From NCBI GenBank assembly GCA_030765455.1, contig JAVCCM010000051.1:1-64000 (forward strand): 64,000 nt of DNA, in the 5' to 3' direction. The notes under the pieces are model-generated. The model was not told the origin of the DNA and searched no databases. It was given only the letters and a program-made list of their open reading frames with translations. This DNA comes from Candidatus Electryonea clarkiae. GTDB taxonomy: Bacteria; Electryoneota; Electryoneia; Electryoneales; Electryoneaceae. Positions within the stretch are counted from its first letter, which is position 1; every line of letters begins with the position of its first letter. The position numbers and the translations under genes are program-made. This document shows positions 44,972-53,987 of this stretch, piece after piece.

Positions 44972-46696
44972 TTAGCGCCTTGCGCCTCCCGGACCACCGC
45001 CACTCTCTTCGCGATAAATCAAGGTATATTTTCTGCCTGTCTTGGCGAATTTATCTACTATCTGCACATAAAGCATTTTTTGTTCAAAAACATCTGAATA
45101 ATTCATGGATTTAAAGGTATGGAAAATCTTTTTCTTCTGCGTTTCATTCATCTCATAGATCATTTCTTCCGACGCCATTGCCGGTTCCATCAGCTCGACT
45201 TCCGCTTCAATTACCTGGGCTTCCATCATCTCACCTTCGGAAATATTTCTCGCTTCTTCCTCGCCCTCAAGCAGCGCCTTTCCAGTGAATTTTGCGCTGT
45301 AAACACGAGCGGTCACGACATCCTGGATATCACGTTCGGTGGGGACATATTCCTCGATCTTAGTTTTATATATCGCCCAGCGTTTTGTGTGAAATGAAGC
45401 ATAGAACAGGGTTGATCCTTCACGATGAAGCTGTTCGTTGAAACTGGTCTCTTTCCACGGGATCAAGGTTGATCCTTTATCATTATAGGTAGAGAAATAT
45501 ATTGGCGCTTTTTTCTGGCTGTTTTGAGGATAAATTACCTGCTCAGAATTCGGCAGCCAGACGAGTTTTGAGAGAAATGTCTGTTTGCGGGGGCTATAAG
45601 CGTCTTTGGTCATCACCCTTGTTTCATTGGAATTGATATTAACCGAATGAATTTCAGAGTTTGAATAATAAGCGATTGAGTTTCCATTAGGCGACCAGGT
45701 AGGAAAGATATCAGGTGAAGTCAGGTTGAATACCGGTACCTCTTCTTCCTGCGCTTCGAGATCTAATGTTACAATTGAAAATGTGCCGTCTTCATCACGC
45801 ACGTAGCTGAGAATATTTTCACTTGGATGGAAATCGGGAGAAAAAGTTGGATCACCCTCGGGATCGATTATATACGTTCTCCACGTCTTCAAATCAACAT
45901 AGCGAACGCGATATGTTCCACCTTCATCACTGCAATATGCAAAGTATTGATTGTTGGTCGAGAATACCGGTTGAAACTCGTTTGCTTCATCATTAGTTAC
46001 CTGGTAATATATTACTACCTTCTCTTCACCAAGGGGAAGGGGGAAGAAAAATATGTCCTTCTGATCTCTCTGAATTCCTGTAGCCGCAAGTACCTGACCC
46101 GACGCTGACCAGCACAAACCGGGATCAAGCGAGAAGTTGTATTTACTGCGAATTTCATCATAAAGACCTGCGTTCTGTGACCATTCCGGGAGTTTTAACT
46201 GGATGCTTTTATCCATATTTGAAATTATTATTGATGATTTTATTGATTCGGATTTGATTTGAGAAAGGTATGCCGCCCAATATCGGTTTGGAGAGAGCAT
46301 AGGCGAAAAGAGGAAAGCATTTTGTGCTTTATGCCAAATCTTAATGTCCCCGGTCTGCCAGCGTGGCATCTCAATCAGGTCACTGCTTATCGAAAACTTC
46401 CTGACTTCTTTTTCGCGTCGTTTCTCTATCTCTTTTAAGCCGAATTCAAATGACTTGGCAAATAACTTGATTACCTTCTTGGGACCTTTTCTTTCTGATG
46501 GAACGAAATATCCCCTTTTGGGTTTTTGAGATATTTCAAGTTCACTAACAGAAGATGACTCCTGTTGTGCAAACGATAGCTGGAAAATAAATAGTGAAAA
46601 CACTATAGTCAGGGTTATTGGAAATCGATAATAGTGTTTATCACGACACGAAGAGTGAATTCTGTATATCGAATTTTTCAACCTTCCGTGGATCAT
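44972..46696 (-). CDS. Exported PD40-propeller protein of unknown function
   Basis: This 574-residue protein starts at ATG 46696 with GGAGG nine bases upstream. An N-terminal leader of about 25 residues precedes the hydrophobic signal (PITLTIVFSLFIFQLSFAQ). A basic region (KRGYFVPSERKGPKKVIKLF) and helix come next, then five or so PD40/TolB-type blades ('FLFSPMLSPNRYWAAYLS', 'QPVFSTNNQYFAYCSDEGGTYRVRYVDL', 'FPTWSPNGNSIAYYSNSEIHSVNI'). After residue 440 or so comes a highly acidic, Met/Glu-rich helical stretch, and the C-terminus ends GGGPGGARR. It sits between the cyclase and giant-lipoprotein genes on the same strand. No enzymatic motif; a scaffold role is inferred. Confidence 0.75.
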   Translation of the reverse strand: MIHGRLKNSIYRIHSSCRDKHYYRFPITLTIVFSLFIFQLSFAQQESSSVSELEISQKPKRGYFVPSERKGPKKVIKLFAKSFEFGLKEIEKRREKEVRKFSISSDLIEMPRWQTGDIKIWHKAQNAFLFSPMLSPNRYWAAYLSQIKSESIKSSIIISNMDKSIQLKLPEWSQNAGLYDEIRSKYNFSLDPGLCWSASGQVLAATGIQRDQKDIFFFPLPLGEEKVVIYYQVTNDEANEFQPVFSTNNQYFAYCSDEGGTYRVRYVDLKTWRTYIIDPEGDPTFSPDFHPSENILSYVRDEDGTFSIVTLDLEAQEEEVPVFNLTSPDIFPTWSPNGNSIAYYSNSEIHSVNINSNETRVMTKDAYSPRKQTFLSKLVWLPNSEQVIYPQNSQKKAPIYFSTYNDKGSTLIPWKETSFNEQLHREGSTLFYASFHTKRWAIYKTKIEEYVPTERDIQDVVTARVYSAKFTGKALLEGEEEARNISEGEMMEAQVIEAEVELMEPAMASEEMIYEMNETQKKKIFHTFKSMNYSDVFEQKMLYVQIVDKFAKTGRKYTLIYREESGGGPGGARR

Positions 46697-46831
46697 TTTC
46701 TCAAACCTCCGGTTGTCCTGCGTATCCGGTAGAGTAATTAAGCCGGTTTATGCAGAAGTTATTTTATGCTGAACCTGTCGCCAGGCATTTATTCCGCCAA
46801 GCTGTGAATCAAACCTGACGGCTTGCCAATA

Positions 46832-49462
46832 TTACCTGAGTTTACGCAGAGAAGTTTTCATGATCTTCTCATACGGATTCGGGAACGGTTTTAACGGGTT
46901 CCTCGGATTTGGAACTTCATGAAATTCATGAACCTTCCATGCCTTTATAGCAAGCTCTTTGAATGAATTGTCTTTGGTTTCCTCGAACAAACGCTGATAG
47001 ACCATTGCTTTATAGGCGTGAGCTCCATCGAAGAGCAAATAATATCCTTCGGGCAGTGTTCCCATCTGTTCGAACTCATCAACCGCACCATCAACCAGTC
47101 CAATTGTCTCCCTGAACTTTGCAATCTGTGCTGCCCCGGAAAGACGCTCAGCAGAGAAGAACTCAATCCTTGCAAGTGTATATGTAGCCAATGCTCTATC
47201 CAGTGGATCACCGCTGTTCTCAGTGACCTGGAGGAGAAATCCACTCGCCTTATCATGTCTTTGTTTGAATATGTTGTCCGGAACCACCTGATCATTCTGA
47301 ACTTCAATTTCTATCAACTGAACGAGAGTCATTGCAACTTTTAACTTCGCCGAAATAAAATCGGGTTCATGGTTAAGTACTTCCCTGTACTGGAGATCCG
47401 CTTCATTAAGCTTCTGAGTAGCGTCCACCGGTGTAATCCCGGCAGACAAAGCGCCGAAAAACAGTTTTTCAGCATTTTTCCAGACTGTTTCGGCTTCTGC
47501 TTTAAGGAAATCGAACTTATGTGATCTCAGTTTTGTATTCACAGCACGGGAAATCATATTCTGTCCCGGCGCTTTAACACCGACGTCAAAATATTTTGAT
47601 GACGCGGGGAATTCGATAGGCGCTTTACCGATTAAAACAAAACGACCTGTCCCCTGGCGCTCGAATACCTCTGCCCCTTCGCGATTAGATTCCACGCGAA
47701 CCACGTTGAAATCGTCAGCTTCTATCAACTTTTTTGTTTGACCTGGCTTGAAAGCATAGTCATAAGCCTTGGTAAACTCATAATCCCCTGAATTGAACTT
47801 CAAGCTGAACCTTGTAGATTTTGGCGACACACCAGCAATGGCTATTGTTTTCGCTCCTGATGAGTAGCCGGTACTGGTCTCCTCTGTGCCATCGATGAAA
47901 AATTTCATTGTCTGTCCGGCAGCAAGCTGAATCGGACGTAGCAGCACTTCCAAACCAAAGGAGGATTTAGAAGGATTGATGTAAGAGATTTCATACTCCA
48001 TACCGGACTGAAGTGTCACCGTCTCTGTTTTCGGTGTATATGACAGTTTCGGATCACTTACATTGATCATTACATCAACTACTTGCATCTTATTCATTTC
48101 ATACTCAAAGACCGCTGGTTTATTAGCTTCTATTTTTGGTCCTTTGAGTTTCTCATTATTTACCCTTACAATAACTCCGGCTATACTAGAAACTACTTTG
48201 ATCATGGCGGGCTTGATTTTATCAAGCACAAATTCTGCGTTAATATCCTTGCGTTCTCCTTCAGAACATTCAATACCGGATAAAGCGACAGGTGTATCAA
48301 ATGCCGAATGTTTAACCTCAACATTAAACTTTCCGGGATCGACACGCACTTCAACCGGATTGCTTTTACTCGTTCTTCTTCCTGTAGATTCTCCATCGAC
48401 AAGAATTTCTGCATCGTCAACGTTGGAAGACACAAGGAGGAAGCCGGGATTAGCTGCCAGCTTTTTCGGATTATAAGTGATAGTCTCTTTCAGTTTCGAT
48501 GCGTTTAGTCTAACAGTAAATTCACTGTCCCTGTAACCTTCAGGAGATCTGATTGCTACCCTGTGACGTTTTCCAGCGGGTACGTCTGGGATTTCCAGGC
48601 TTTGTCCTTTTTGAGTGGTGCCTATCTCTTCATTATTCCACATTACTTTTCCGCCTGATACTTTGGCGACGATCTTCACTACACCGAAGAGATCCTTTGC
48701 TTCTTCCGTTGCATCGGCGACCTGTTCCGTTCCAGCTCCCTTTTCTGCAACTGCCGGCTCTTTATCTTTCTGGCTGTTCAAATAAAGGAATCCGGCTACT
48801 ATTACTATTATAACTGCCGCTGCAGCGCTGATTATTACAGGTAGCGGAGATTTTGTTTTTTTGGCTTTGGCTTTAGAAGGACGACCGGACGGCGCCTCCA
48901 TTTTTGCATCTTCTTCACTGATATCAAAATCTTCAGGACTTGGAAGTCCCTTGCCGATTAATGTATAGACCGTTATTGGGCGGCCAACGTTTTTAAAATC
49001 TTTGCTGCCCAGGCATACAGCTTCGATGTCTGGTTTATTTCTAATATCATCATACACACGTTCAGATATGCTAATACCATCGGTGGGAGCTAAAGGCTCA
49101 ATACGTGAAGCGACATTTACACCATCACCAAATACATCACCTGCTTCGACTAAAACGTCTCCAACATGGATTCCAATACGTAAATGCAGACCTTCAACAG
49201 GATTTTCTCTAAGCTCTTGCTGGATTTTTATCGCACAATATACTGCTTCTACTGCACTTGGATAACTTGAGATTGATCCGTCACCCATCTCTTTCAACCA
49301 TTCGCCGTCAAAATCATGTATAATGGGTTTCAGAATATCACGGTTTTTCTGAATAAGATTAAGGGCTTTTGCCTCGTCTTTTGCCATTATCGCGGTAAAA
49401 CCTTTAATATCCGTGAACATGATGGCGGCGAGTTTTCTTTTGGGCGATCCTGGTTCTGTCAT
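46832..49462 (-). CDS. Class III adenylate cyclase with transmembrane helix, PEGA domains and periplasmic helical repeats
   Basis: The 876-residue protein begins with a complete cyclase domain (residues 10-165). Metal Asp residues are at D18 (FTDIKGFT) and D61 (MGDGS). Transition-state residues are N116 and R120 (VNVASR). K57 and D109 sit at the purine-recognition positions and favour ATP over GTP. After a basic linker there is one membrane helix (about 208-228, VIISAAAAVIIVIVAGFLYL), then two PEGA-like modules and further beta repeats. About 200 helical residues resembling TPRs end the protein, outside the membrane. The orientation, cytoplasmic enzyme first and large sensor last, suggests that envelope events control cAMP. 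It is first in the run of five genes that includes the giant lipoprotein. Confidence 0.88.
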   Translation of the reverse strand: MTEPGSPKRKLAAIMFTDIKGFTAIMAKDEAKALNLIQKNRDILKPIIHDFDGEWLKEMGDGSISSYPSAVEAVYCAIKIQQELRENPVEGLHLRIGIHVGDVLVEAGDVFGDGVNVASRIEPLAPTDGISISERVYDDIRNKPDIEAVCLGSKDFKNVGRPITVYTLIGKGLPSPEDFDISEEDAKMEAPSGRPSKAKAKKTKSPLPVIISAAAAVIIVIVAGFLYLNSQKDKEPAVAEKGAGTEQVADATEEAKDLFGVVKIVAKVSGGKVMWNNEEIGTTQKGQSLEIPDVPAGKRHRVAIRSPEGYRDSEFTVRLNASKLKETITYNPKKLAANPGFLLVSSNVDDAEILVDGESTGRRTSKSNPVEVRVDPGKFNVEVKHSAFDTPVALSGIECSEGERKDINAEFVLDKIKPAMIKVVSSIAGVIVRVNNEKLKGPKIEANKPAVFEYEMNKMQVVDVMINVSDPKLSYTPKTETVTLQSGMEYEISYINPSKSSFGLEVLLRPIQLAAGQTMKFFIDGTEETSTGYSSGAKTIAIAGVSPKSTRFSLKFNSGDYEFTKAYDYAFKPGQTKKLIEADDFNVVRVESNREGAEVFERQGTGRFVLIGKAPIEFPASSKYFDVGVKAPGQNMISRAVNTKLRSHKFDFLKAEAETVWKNAEKLFFGALSAGITPVDATQKLNEADLQYREVLNHEPDFISAKLKVAMTLVQLIEIEVQNDQVVPDNIFKQRHDKASGFLLQVTENSGDPLDRALATYTLARIEFFSAERLSGAAQIAKFRETIGLVDGAVDEFEQMGTLPEGYYLLFDGAHAYKAMVYQRLFEETKDNSFKELAIKAWKVHEFHEVPNPRNPLKPFPNPYEKIMKTSLRKLR

Positions 49463-50118
49463 ATTTTCCTCGTGGAACTCCTGATGATTTTATAAATTTG
49501 ACGGTGGGACACCGCAAGCAGTAAAAGTAGAATAGTACTATTTGTCCCCTAAGAAATAGTTTTCTTTAAGGTAATGCCGAAAATCTACTGCTTTATAACA
49601 GTAAGGTCAAGCAATTGACTCTTTGAGTGCAATTCTTTTTAATATTCCCAATCAACAATTATTATTTGAATACATTGTTGGAAAGACTCCAAAAGCAAAT
49701 GTTAAATTCATTAATTTTCAATGCAAACAGATCAGCATTTGAGTTTATATATCCATTTAACCAGAGATGCTAAAGGGAGTCCAACCACTTGGTTTGTCTC
49801 GGATGCACCTCTCTACCTTGGGAACTTTCTCACAAGGCGACTTAAGTTTGCCGACAATTTTGAGCTGCCTATTACAGTGAATTGCGGTGAGAACTGAGAA
49901 AAGTCCAAGTGGAATCTTAGTCGCTTTGTTAACCTCGCAATGCATTTGCTAAGAATATCATTCCAAAATCTGGGAATTGAAATTACCTCCATCTGAAACG
50001 GATAATGTTCTATCGCAGTTTTTCTGCTTAATAATCAGATTGCCATTCGGTACAGTCTTATACAGAAATCATCCGCGTTCTGTAGGTGTATTTTCCCTGT
50101 TTCCTGAACAAATAAATC
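49463..50118. other. Intergenic region upstream of the cyclase gene
   Basis: These 656 bp presumably hold the cyclase promoter. I see a perfect 12-bp palindrome AATAGTACTATT at 49531-49542, about 70 bp before the cyclase start, and an inverted repeat TACTG...CAGTA near 49590. A 62-codon minus-strand frame at 49757-49945 has no ribosome site or family resemblance; the area may be decayed coding DNA. Confidence 0.4.
49531..49542. promoter_or_regulatory. Perfect 12-bp palindrome upstream of the cyclase gene
   Basis: AATAGTACTATT reads the same on both strands and lies about 70 bp before the cyclase start. It could be an operator half-site pair; nothing else supports this. Confidence 0.3.
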
Positions 50119-50148
50119 CAAAAAAAAAGCGGCCTTTACAGACCGCTT
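50119..50148 (-). terminator. Rho-independent terminator of the HU gene
   Basis: On the minus strand AAGCGGTC-TGTAAA-GGCCGCTT forms an 8-bp stem (one G-T pair) followed by a run of eight T. It starts 19 bp after the HU stop codon. Confidence 0.85.
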
Positions 50149-50166
50149 GAATAAATCGAAACAGGA

Positions 50167-50439
50167 TTAAGCAACTTGATCCTTAAAAGCTTTTCCAGCT
50201 GAAAATGCTGGATATTCTTTCGCCGGAATGTCAATCGGATCACCGGTTTTCGGATTCCGACCTTTACGGGCTTCGCGTCTTTTCCGTTCATAACTTCCAA
50301 AACCGACTACGCTTACTTTTTCACCTTTTGCTACCGATGCAACGACGGTATCGATAAATGCATTAAGGAAATCTTCCGAAGCTTTTTTTGTGGAACCGGT
50401 TTCTTCCGCGATGGCGGCAACAAGTCCTGCTTTGTTCAT
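50167..50439 (-). CDS. hup: HU-family DNA-binding protein (canonical)
   Basis: This 90-residue nucleoid protein matches classical HU in length and pattern: MNKAGLVAAIAEETGSTKKASEDFLNAF forms the helical base, VSVVGFGSYERKRREARKGRNP leads to the DNA-binding arm with RNPKTGDPIDIPA, and FSAGKAFKDQV ends it. It binds and bends DNA as a dimer. ATG 50439 follows AAGGAGA; frames extending upstream to 50556 are not supported. A strong terminator follows, so it is probably a single-gene unit. The second HU-like protein at 4526-4840 is much more divergent. Confidence 0.95.
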   Translation of the reverse strand: MNKAGLVAAIAEETGSTKKASEDFLNAFIDTVVASVAKGEKVSVVGFGSYERKRREARKGRNPKTGDPIDIPAKEYPAFSAGKAFKDQVA

Positions 50440-50809
50440 TGTATTCTCCTTCTTTGGGTTTAATGATATACCCTGGGCACGGGAGGCAGATATCATAAAT
50501 TCCATACCGCCCTTCAATTGTCTCCTTTTTTGCCAAATATATAGCAGATTCCACAAGAATCAAGACCTCCGGGCAAAAATCAAACATTTTTTTTCATCTA
50601 TAAACGAGTCCGAAATTCGATAAAGAAAGGTAGGGAATAAAGTTTTTGCGACAAATCAATTAACATTTAACTTGTAGGTAATTAGATATATAATGACACA
50701 AATTTAATTTCCTAATCCATCATTTTCAGGTCATAATTTAGATAATCTTTTATGCATTTCTCCATCTTGCTCCAGAGGCTGGTTAATAAAATAGAAGAGA
50801 AACCGTGAT
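50440..50809. other. Intergenic region upstream of HU
   Basis: This AT-rich DNA of 370 bp holds the HU promoter and the 3' flank of the DMT transporter gene. No gene, hairpin or convincing promoter was identified. Confidence 0.45.
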
Positions 50810-51718
50810 TCATTTGAGATTAATCAGGAGGATTGCAGCTCCTGCAACTGCTAAGGCAGCTCCAGAAATTCCTCTGATTCCGGATTTGTCATTCAGGTAA
50901 TATGCCGACAATGGAATCAGTAATACCGGGGAGATGGACATCAAAGTGGAAGCAATTCCCACCGGCGCATAATTAATTGCGATCATTGAAAGTGTTACTC
51001 CGGCAAAAGGACCAAAAAAACTTCCAGCAATTAATTTCATTGATGAGTTTCGTTGAAAGAGGGATCGAATAGATACAACCGCTTGCTTCCTGACAACAGC
51101 AATAGTCCAGATCACTATAAAAGCGGCTAACATTCTGATGACAGAGACGGATAAGGGAGAAGCATCTCCATTCATTCCAAGTTTTGCTAAAATGAGTCCT
51201 GCCGCCTGGCTTAGTGCGGCTCCTGAAGCAAGTAAGACGCCCCGGAATGGTTTGCTGTTGTGAAGAGTTTTTTGATTATTATCGGGCTGTCGGAGTATCA
51301 CTAACCCAATACCACTTAATGTAACCAGGATTCCCAATATCTGTATAAGATTTAGCGTTTCTCCAAGAAATATCCAGGCAAGCACTATGCTGAATACCGG
51401 TGCAAGTGTTAATAACAGAAGTGTCTTTCGGGGACCAATGTCCAGATATGACTGATACATCATCGAATCACCGATAACCAGCCCAATAATTCCACTAAGA
51501 CAGAGTAAGACCAAATTTTCGAGGGAAATACCCGATGGCAAAGGTGTATTAAATAACAACCAGTGTGTAATCAGCATAAAAAGAAGCGCCAGCAGGATAC
51601 GAACCCTGTTGACATTTATTGCGCCGATTTTTTGCCCGGCTAATGTGAATAATACCGGCGTTATCGACCAGCAGATTGCGGTGGCAAGCGCAGCCATCTC
51701 CCCAATAGGAAGACTCAA
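50810..51718 (-). CDS. EamA/DMT-family membrane transporter
   Basis: This 302-residue protein has ten predicted helices in two EamA repeats: 'ALATAICWSITPVLFTLAGQKIGAINVNRVRILLALLF' opens the first and 'LLASGAALSQAAGLILAKLGMNGDASPLSVSVIRMLAAF' the second. Each ends with the conserved 'P....l.a...L.E' type segment (LAPVFSIVLAWIFLGETLN; ISPVLLIPLSAYYLND). Drug/metabolite carriers of this kind move small metabolites. Its ATG overlaps the stop of the LicC-like nucleotidyltransferase gene (ATGA), and LicB choline permeases belong to the same superfamily, so choline or another amino-alcohol is a reasonable candidate substrate (inference). Confidence 0.88.
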   Translation of the reverse strand: MSLPIGEMAALATAICWSITPVLFTLAGQKIGAINVNRVRILLALLFMLITHWLLFNTPLPSGISLENLVLLCLSGIIGLVIGDSMMYQSYLDIGPRKTLLLLTLAPVFSIVLAWIFLGETLNLIQILGILVTLSGIGLVILRQPDNNQKTLHNSKPFRGVLLASGAALSQAAGLILAKLGMNGDASPLSVSVIRMLAAFIVIWTIAVVRKQAVVSIRSLFQRNSSMKLIAGSFFGPFAGVTLSMIAINYAPVGIASTLMSISPVLLIPLSAYYLNDKSGIRGISGAALAVAGAAILLINLK

Positions 51719-52467
51719 GCCATGCCTCCTGATTGAAGATGAGGAACAACTGTTTTCAAAGCATTATAGTAATCTTCCGAAGTATCGATCTCCATTATTG
51801 GAAATGGAGTAACATCAGCTACAAAGAACTCTTCACCGGATCGTATAGCTTCATCAAATGACGTTTCATAAAACTCGTTTGCGCCGTTTCCTTTTTTGAT
51901 CCGACGCTCCAGTATCTCAAATAATCGCGGGAGAAAATTTCTGGAGAGAAGATTGATTCCAATTGATTCTCCGGCAGCCTGGGAAGGAGGAATGTGTTTG
52001 CCGATTTCAAGAATTTTTCCCGATGAATCGACTCGAAATTTAACCTCTTCATCGTCAACACTGTCCAGCCTGACTGCGAGGACAGTTTCTCCGGGCGCCT
52101 GTATGGTTGCAGCAATGCTGCGATGATCCATAATAACATCACCATTAATAAGCAGCATATCGACATTGTCAGTAAGCATCAACTCCTTCATTAACCATAC
52201 TGAATATGATGTATTTGTCCTGTTGTAAACGGGGTTTGGTATCCATCTGAAATTTATTTCACTATATCTTCCCGAGAGATGTTGACGAAGTTCCCGTTCC
52301 CTGAATCCACTTGCAAAAACGACCTCTTTGATCCCGTTTTTCATTAACGCCTGGAGTATGTGATCGACTATTGTAATGCCTCCTGCATCGAGCAAACATT
52401 TATGACGTCGGGCGGTTAAATCACCCATTCGACGCGCATTCCCTGCGACAAGGATAACAGCGTTCAA
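51715..52467 (-). CDS. LicC-like nucleotidyltransferase (phosphocholine/aminoalkylphosphonate cytidylyltransferase or MobA-like)
   Basis: This 250-residue enzyme has the nucleotidyltransferase fold. AVILVAGNARRMGDLTARRHKCLL is the NTP-binding loop; the second position is Asn where most have Gly (GxGxRM). 'NPVYNRTNTSYSVWLMKELM' is the hallmark of LicC/phosphonate cytidylyltransferases ('NP.Y..TN..YSLWLA'). 'LLINGDVIMD' supplies the metal-binding Asp. Near the end 'PIMEIDTSEDYYNAL' matches the family 'EIDt.EDl..A'. The reaction is expected to be CTP plus a phospho-head-group giving a CDP-activated group for decorating surface glycans or lipids. It is translationally coupled to the DMT transporter gene, reminiscent of lic loci. 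Confidence 0.8.
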   Translation of the reverse strand: MNAVILVAGNARRMGDLTARRHKCLLDAGGITIVDHILQALMKNGIKEVVFASGFRERELRQHLSGRYSEINFRWIPNPVYNRTNTSYSVWLMKELMLTDNVDMLLINGDVIMDHRSIAATIQAPGETVLAVRLDSVDDEEVKFRVDSSGKILEIGKHIPPSQAAGESIGINLLSRNFLPRLFEILERRIKKGNGANEFYETSFDEAIRSGEEFFVADVTPFPIMEIDTSEDYYNALKTVVPHLQSGGMA

Positions 52468-52536
52468 TCTTGACTCCCGGAATTTTACTCTTCACAACCT
52501 TAATTGAAATCTATGAATTTATTCGCATCAAGAGCT

Positions 52537-52640
52537 GGGTGGCCCGACTGCTTGCTGTCGGGTTTCATGCCCAGTTCAATAATGATAAATTGACGACCAG
52601 AAAATCTTCAACCTCTCACAAAATTGCAGGCAGGAACGCC
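52537..52640. repeat. Nested hairpins downstream of a minus-strand gene
   Basis: CCCGAC-TGCTTGCT-GTCGGG is enclosed by CTGGG...CCCAG, and GCAGGC-AGGAAC-GCCTGC follows near 52628. They lie between the secreted-protein gene (3' end) and the LicC-like gene and look like REP-type or terminator structures without a clear U-run. Confidence 0.4.
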
Positions 52641-52657
52641 TGCGATCAACACTATAA

Positions 52658-53761
52658 TTATTTGTGTTTGCATCCTTTCCATTTAGGAGCCGTGTAAATG
52701 CTTTCAAACCATAACGAGGTTTTTTCGTTCATGGCACATACATCAATTACTCCGTCAAACGGAACTCCCCACCAATTTCTATATACCTGACTTGCTGCAA
52801 TAGTCCTGAATGTTCTGCCGCGATCAATCCAGGTTGCAGCCGAGAACTTCCAGAAACTTTCTATATTTTGATTATTAAGAGAAGTAGTAATTCGTAGCTC
52901 CCCCGTCCATTGATTTTCAAATACTTCAATTAGTGTTATTGAGTCTGCTTTAACCGTAGCGTTCCCTTCAAGTTTGTCAGGCAGCAAGGAGACAATCCAT
53001 TCTTCAGGCTCTTCTTCTTCAAAAGGTCCCCACTCCAGATCGAAACGCCAATCTATTCCCACTGGAAGTATCCATATTGATGACCATTGATCCGCAGGGT
53101 GATCTCCCCGTTTCTCATCAAACCCGGTATATAAAGATGCCCTGCTGTCGTGTGGATGAAGTAACCTGATGTTTTGTGCTGCAAAATCTGTCTTCATTGA
53201 AAAATATTCCGGGGGGCTTAGTTTCTCATAGCCAATCCCGGATTGGGCAAAGAAGGCTATCTGCTCCTGAACAGTGTACAGTAATGAATCAGGAGTGCCA
53301 CGCCTTAAATTAATATTACAGTCCGCAATGACACGGCGCTGATACATAGGCTCATCCCAGATAAAGAAGCGCGTTTTAACCGCTCCATTCATATAAATTG
53401 CTTCCACCCAAAAGACCTTCTCGCGGCCCGGCTGCAGGACACCTTCCTTGCCCGTAAGCTCGACCGTTGCATCCGAACTCCCAGACCAGAAATTAAGGAT
53501 TATATCTCTTGCAGTTGCCTCACTCAACTCGGGGGAATTTTTCAGTGGTCTCAGGTGCAGAAAAAACATCCACCAGGGATTATCTGCAATACGAAACCTC
53601 CCTGTTCTTTCATCTCCCGAATCAATTGTTACCCTGGGAACAATACCCTGGGAAAACAGTTCTTCAGCATCGAGAGGCAATCGTGGCAATAATTGAGGTG
53701 GCTGTGCAAAAAGAGAGAAGCTTAGACACGATGTAAGAATAAATAAAACTCGCTTTAACAT
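52658..53761 (-). CDS. Secreted protein of unknown function
   Basis: This 367-residue protein has a clear signal peptide (MLKRVLFILTSCLSFSLFAQ). The rest is beta-rich with many Trp (WWMFFLHLRPL, WSSIWILPVGIDWRFDLEWGPFE, SFWKFSAATWIDRGRTF), and the C-terminus is 'APKWKGCKHK'. The layout loosely resembles periplasmic GWxTD-type proteins of FCB bacteria, but I cannot see the defining motif and leave the family open. It is not coupled to its neighbours. Confidence 0.7.
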   Translation of the reverse strand: MLKRVLFILTSCLSFSLFAQPPQLLPRLPLDAEELFSQGIVPRVTIDSGDERTGRFRIADNPWWMFFLHLRPLKNSPELSEATARDIILNFWSGSSDATVELTGKEGVLQPGREKVFWVEAIYMNGAVKTRFFIWDEPMYQRRVIADCNINLRRGTPDSLLYTVQEQIAFFAQSGIGYEKLSPPEYFSMKTDFAAQNIRLLHPHDSRASLYTGFDEKRGDHPADQWSSIWILPVGIDWRFDLEWGPFEEEEPEEWIVSLLPDKLEGNATVKADSITLIEVFENQWTGELRITTSLNNQNIESFWKFSAATWIDRGRTFRTIAASQVYRNWWGVPFDGVIDVCAMNEKTSLWFESIYTAPKWKGCKHK

Positions 53762-53931
53762 ATCAATTTTCCAGTTTGACTGATAATAAGACGAAACATT
53801 GTATTGTAATAAAGAACTCTCTGGGATAAAAGTAAATTATATATAAAAAGGTTTTACCGCTGTAATTATCTGATCAAAATCATTGAATCCTAATTGCGAC
53901 AATGTTATTGGGGCAGATACTGTATAAATTT

Positions 53932-53967
53932 GAGAGAAAAATCCCGAAATTTCATATTCCGGGATTT
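53932..53967 (-). terminator. Rho-independent terminator of the beta-helix T9SS gene
   Basis: On the minus strand AAATCCCG and CGGGATTT form an 8-bp stem with a 13-nt loop, followed by TTTCTCTC. It begins about 20 bp after the stop codon at 53988. Confidence 0.6.
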
Positions 53968-53987
53968 ATAATGAGTACTCTCTGGAA

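Noticed and set aside
49757..49945. 62-codon minus-strand frame upstream of the cyclase
   Set aside because: No ribosome site, no recognised motif; it may be decayed DNA, not called as a gene.
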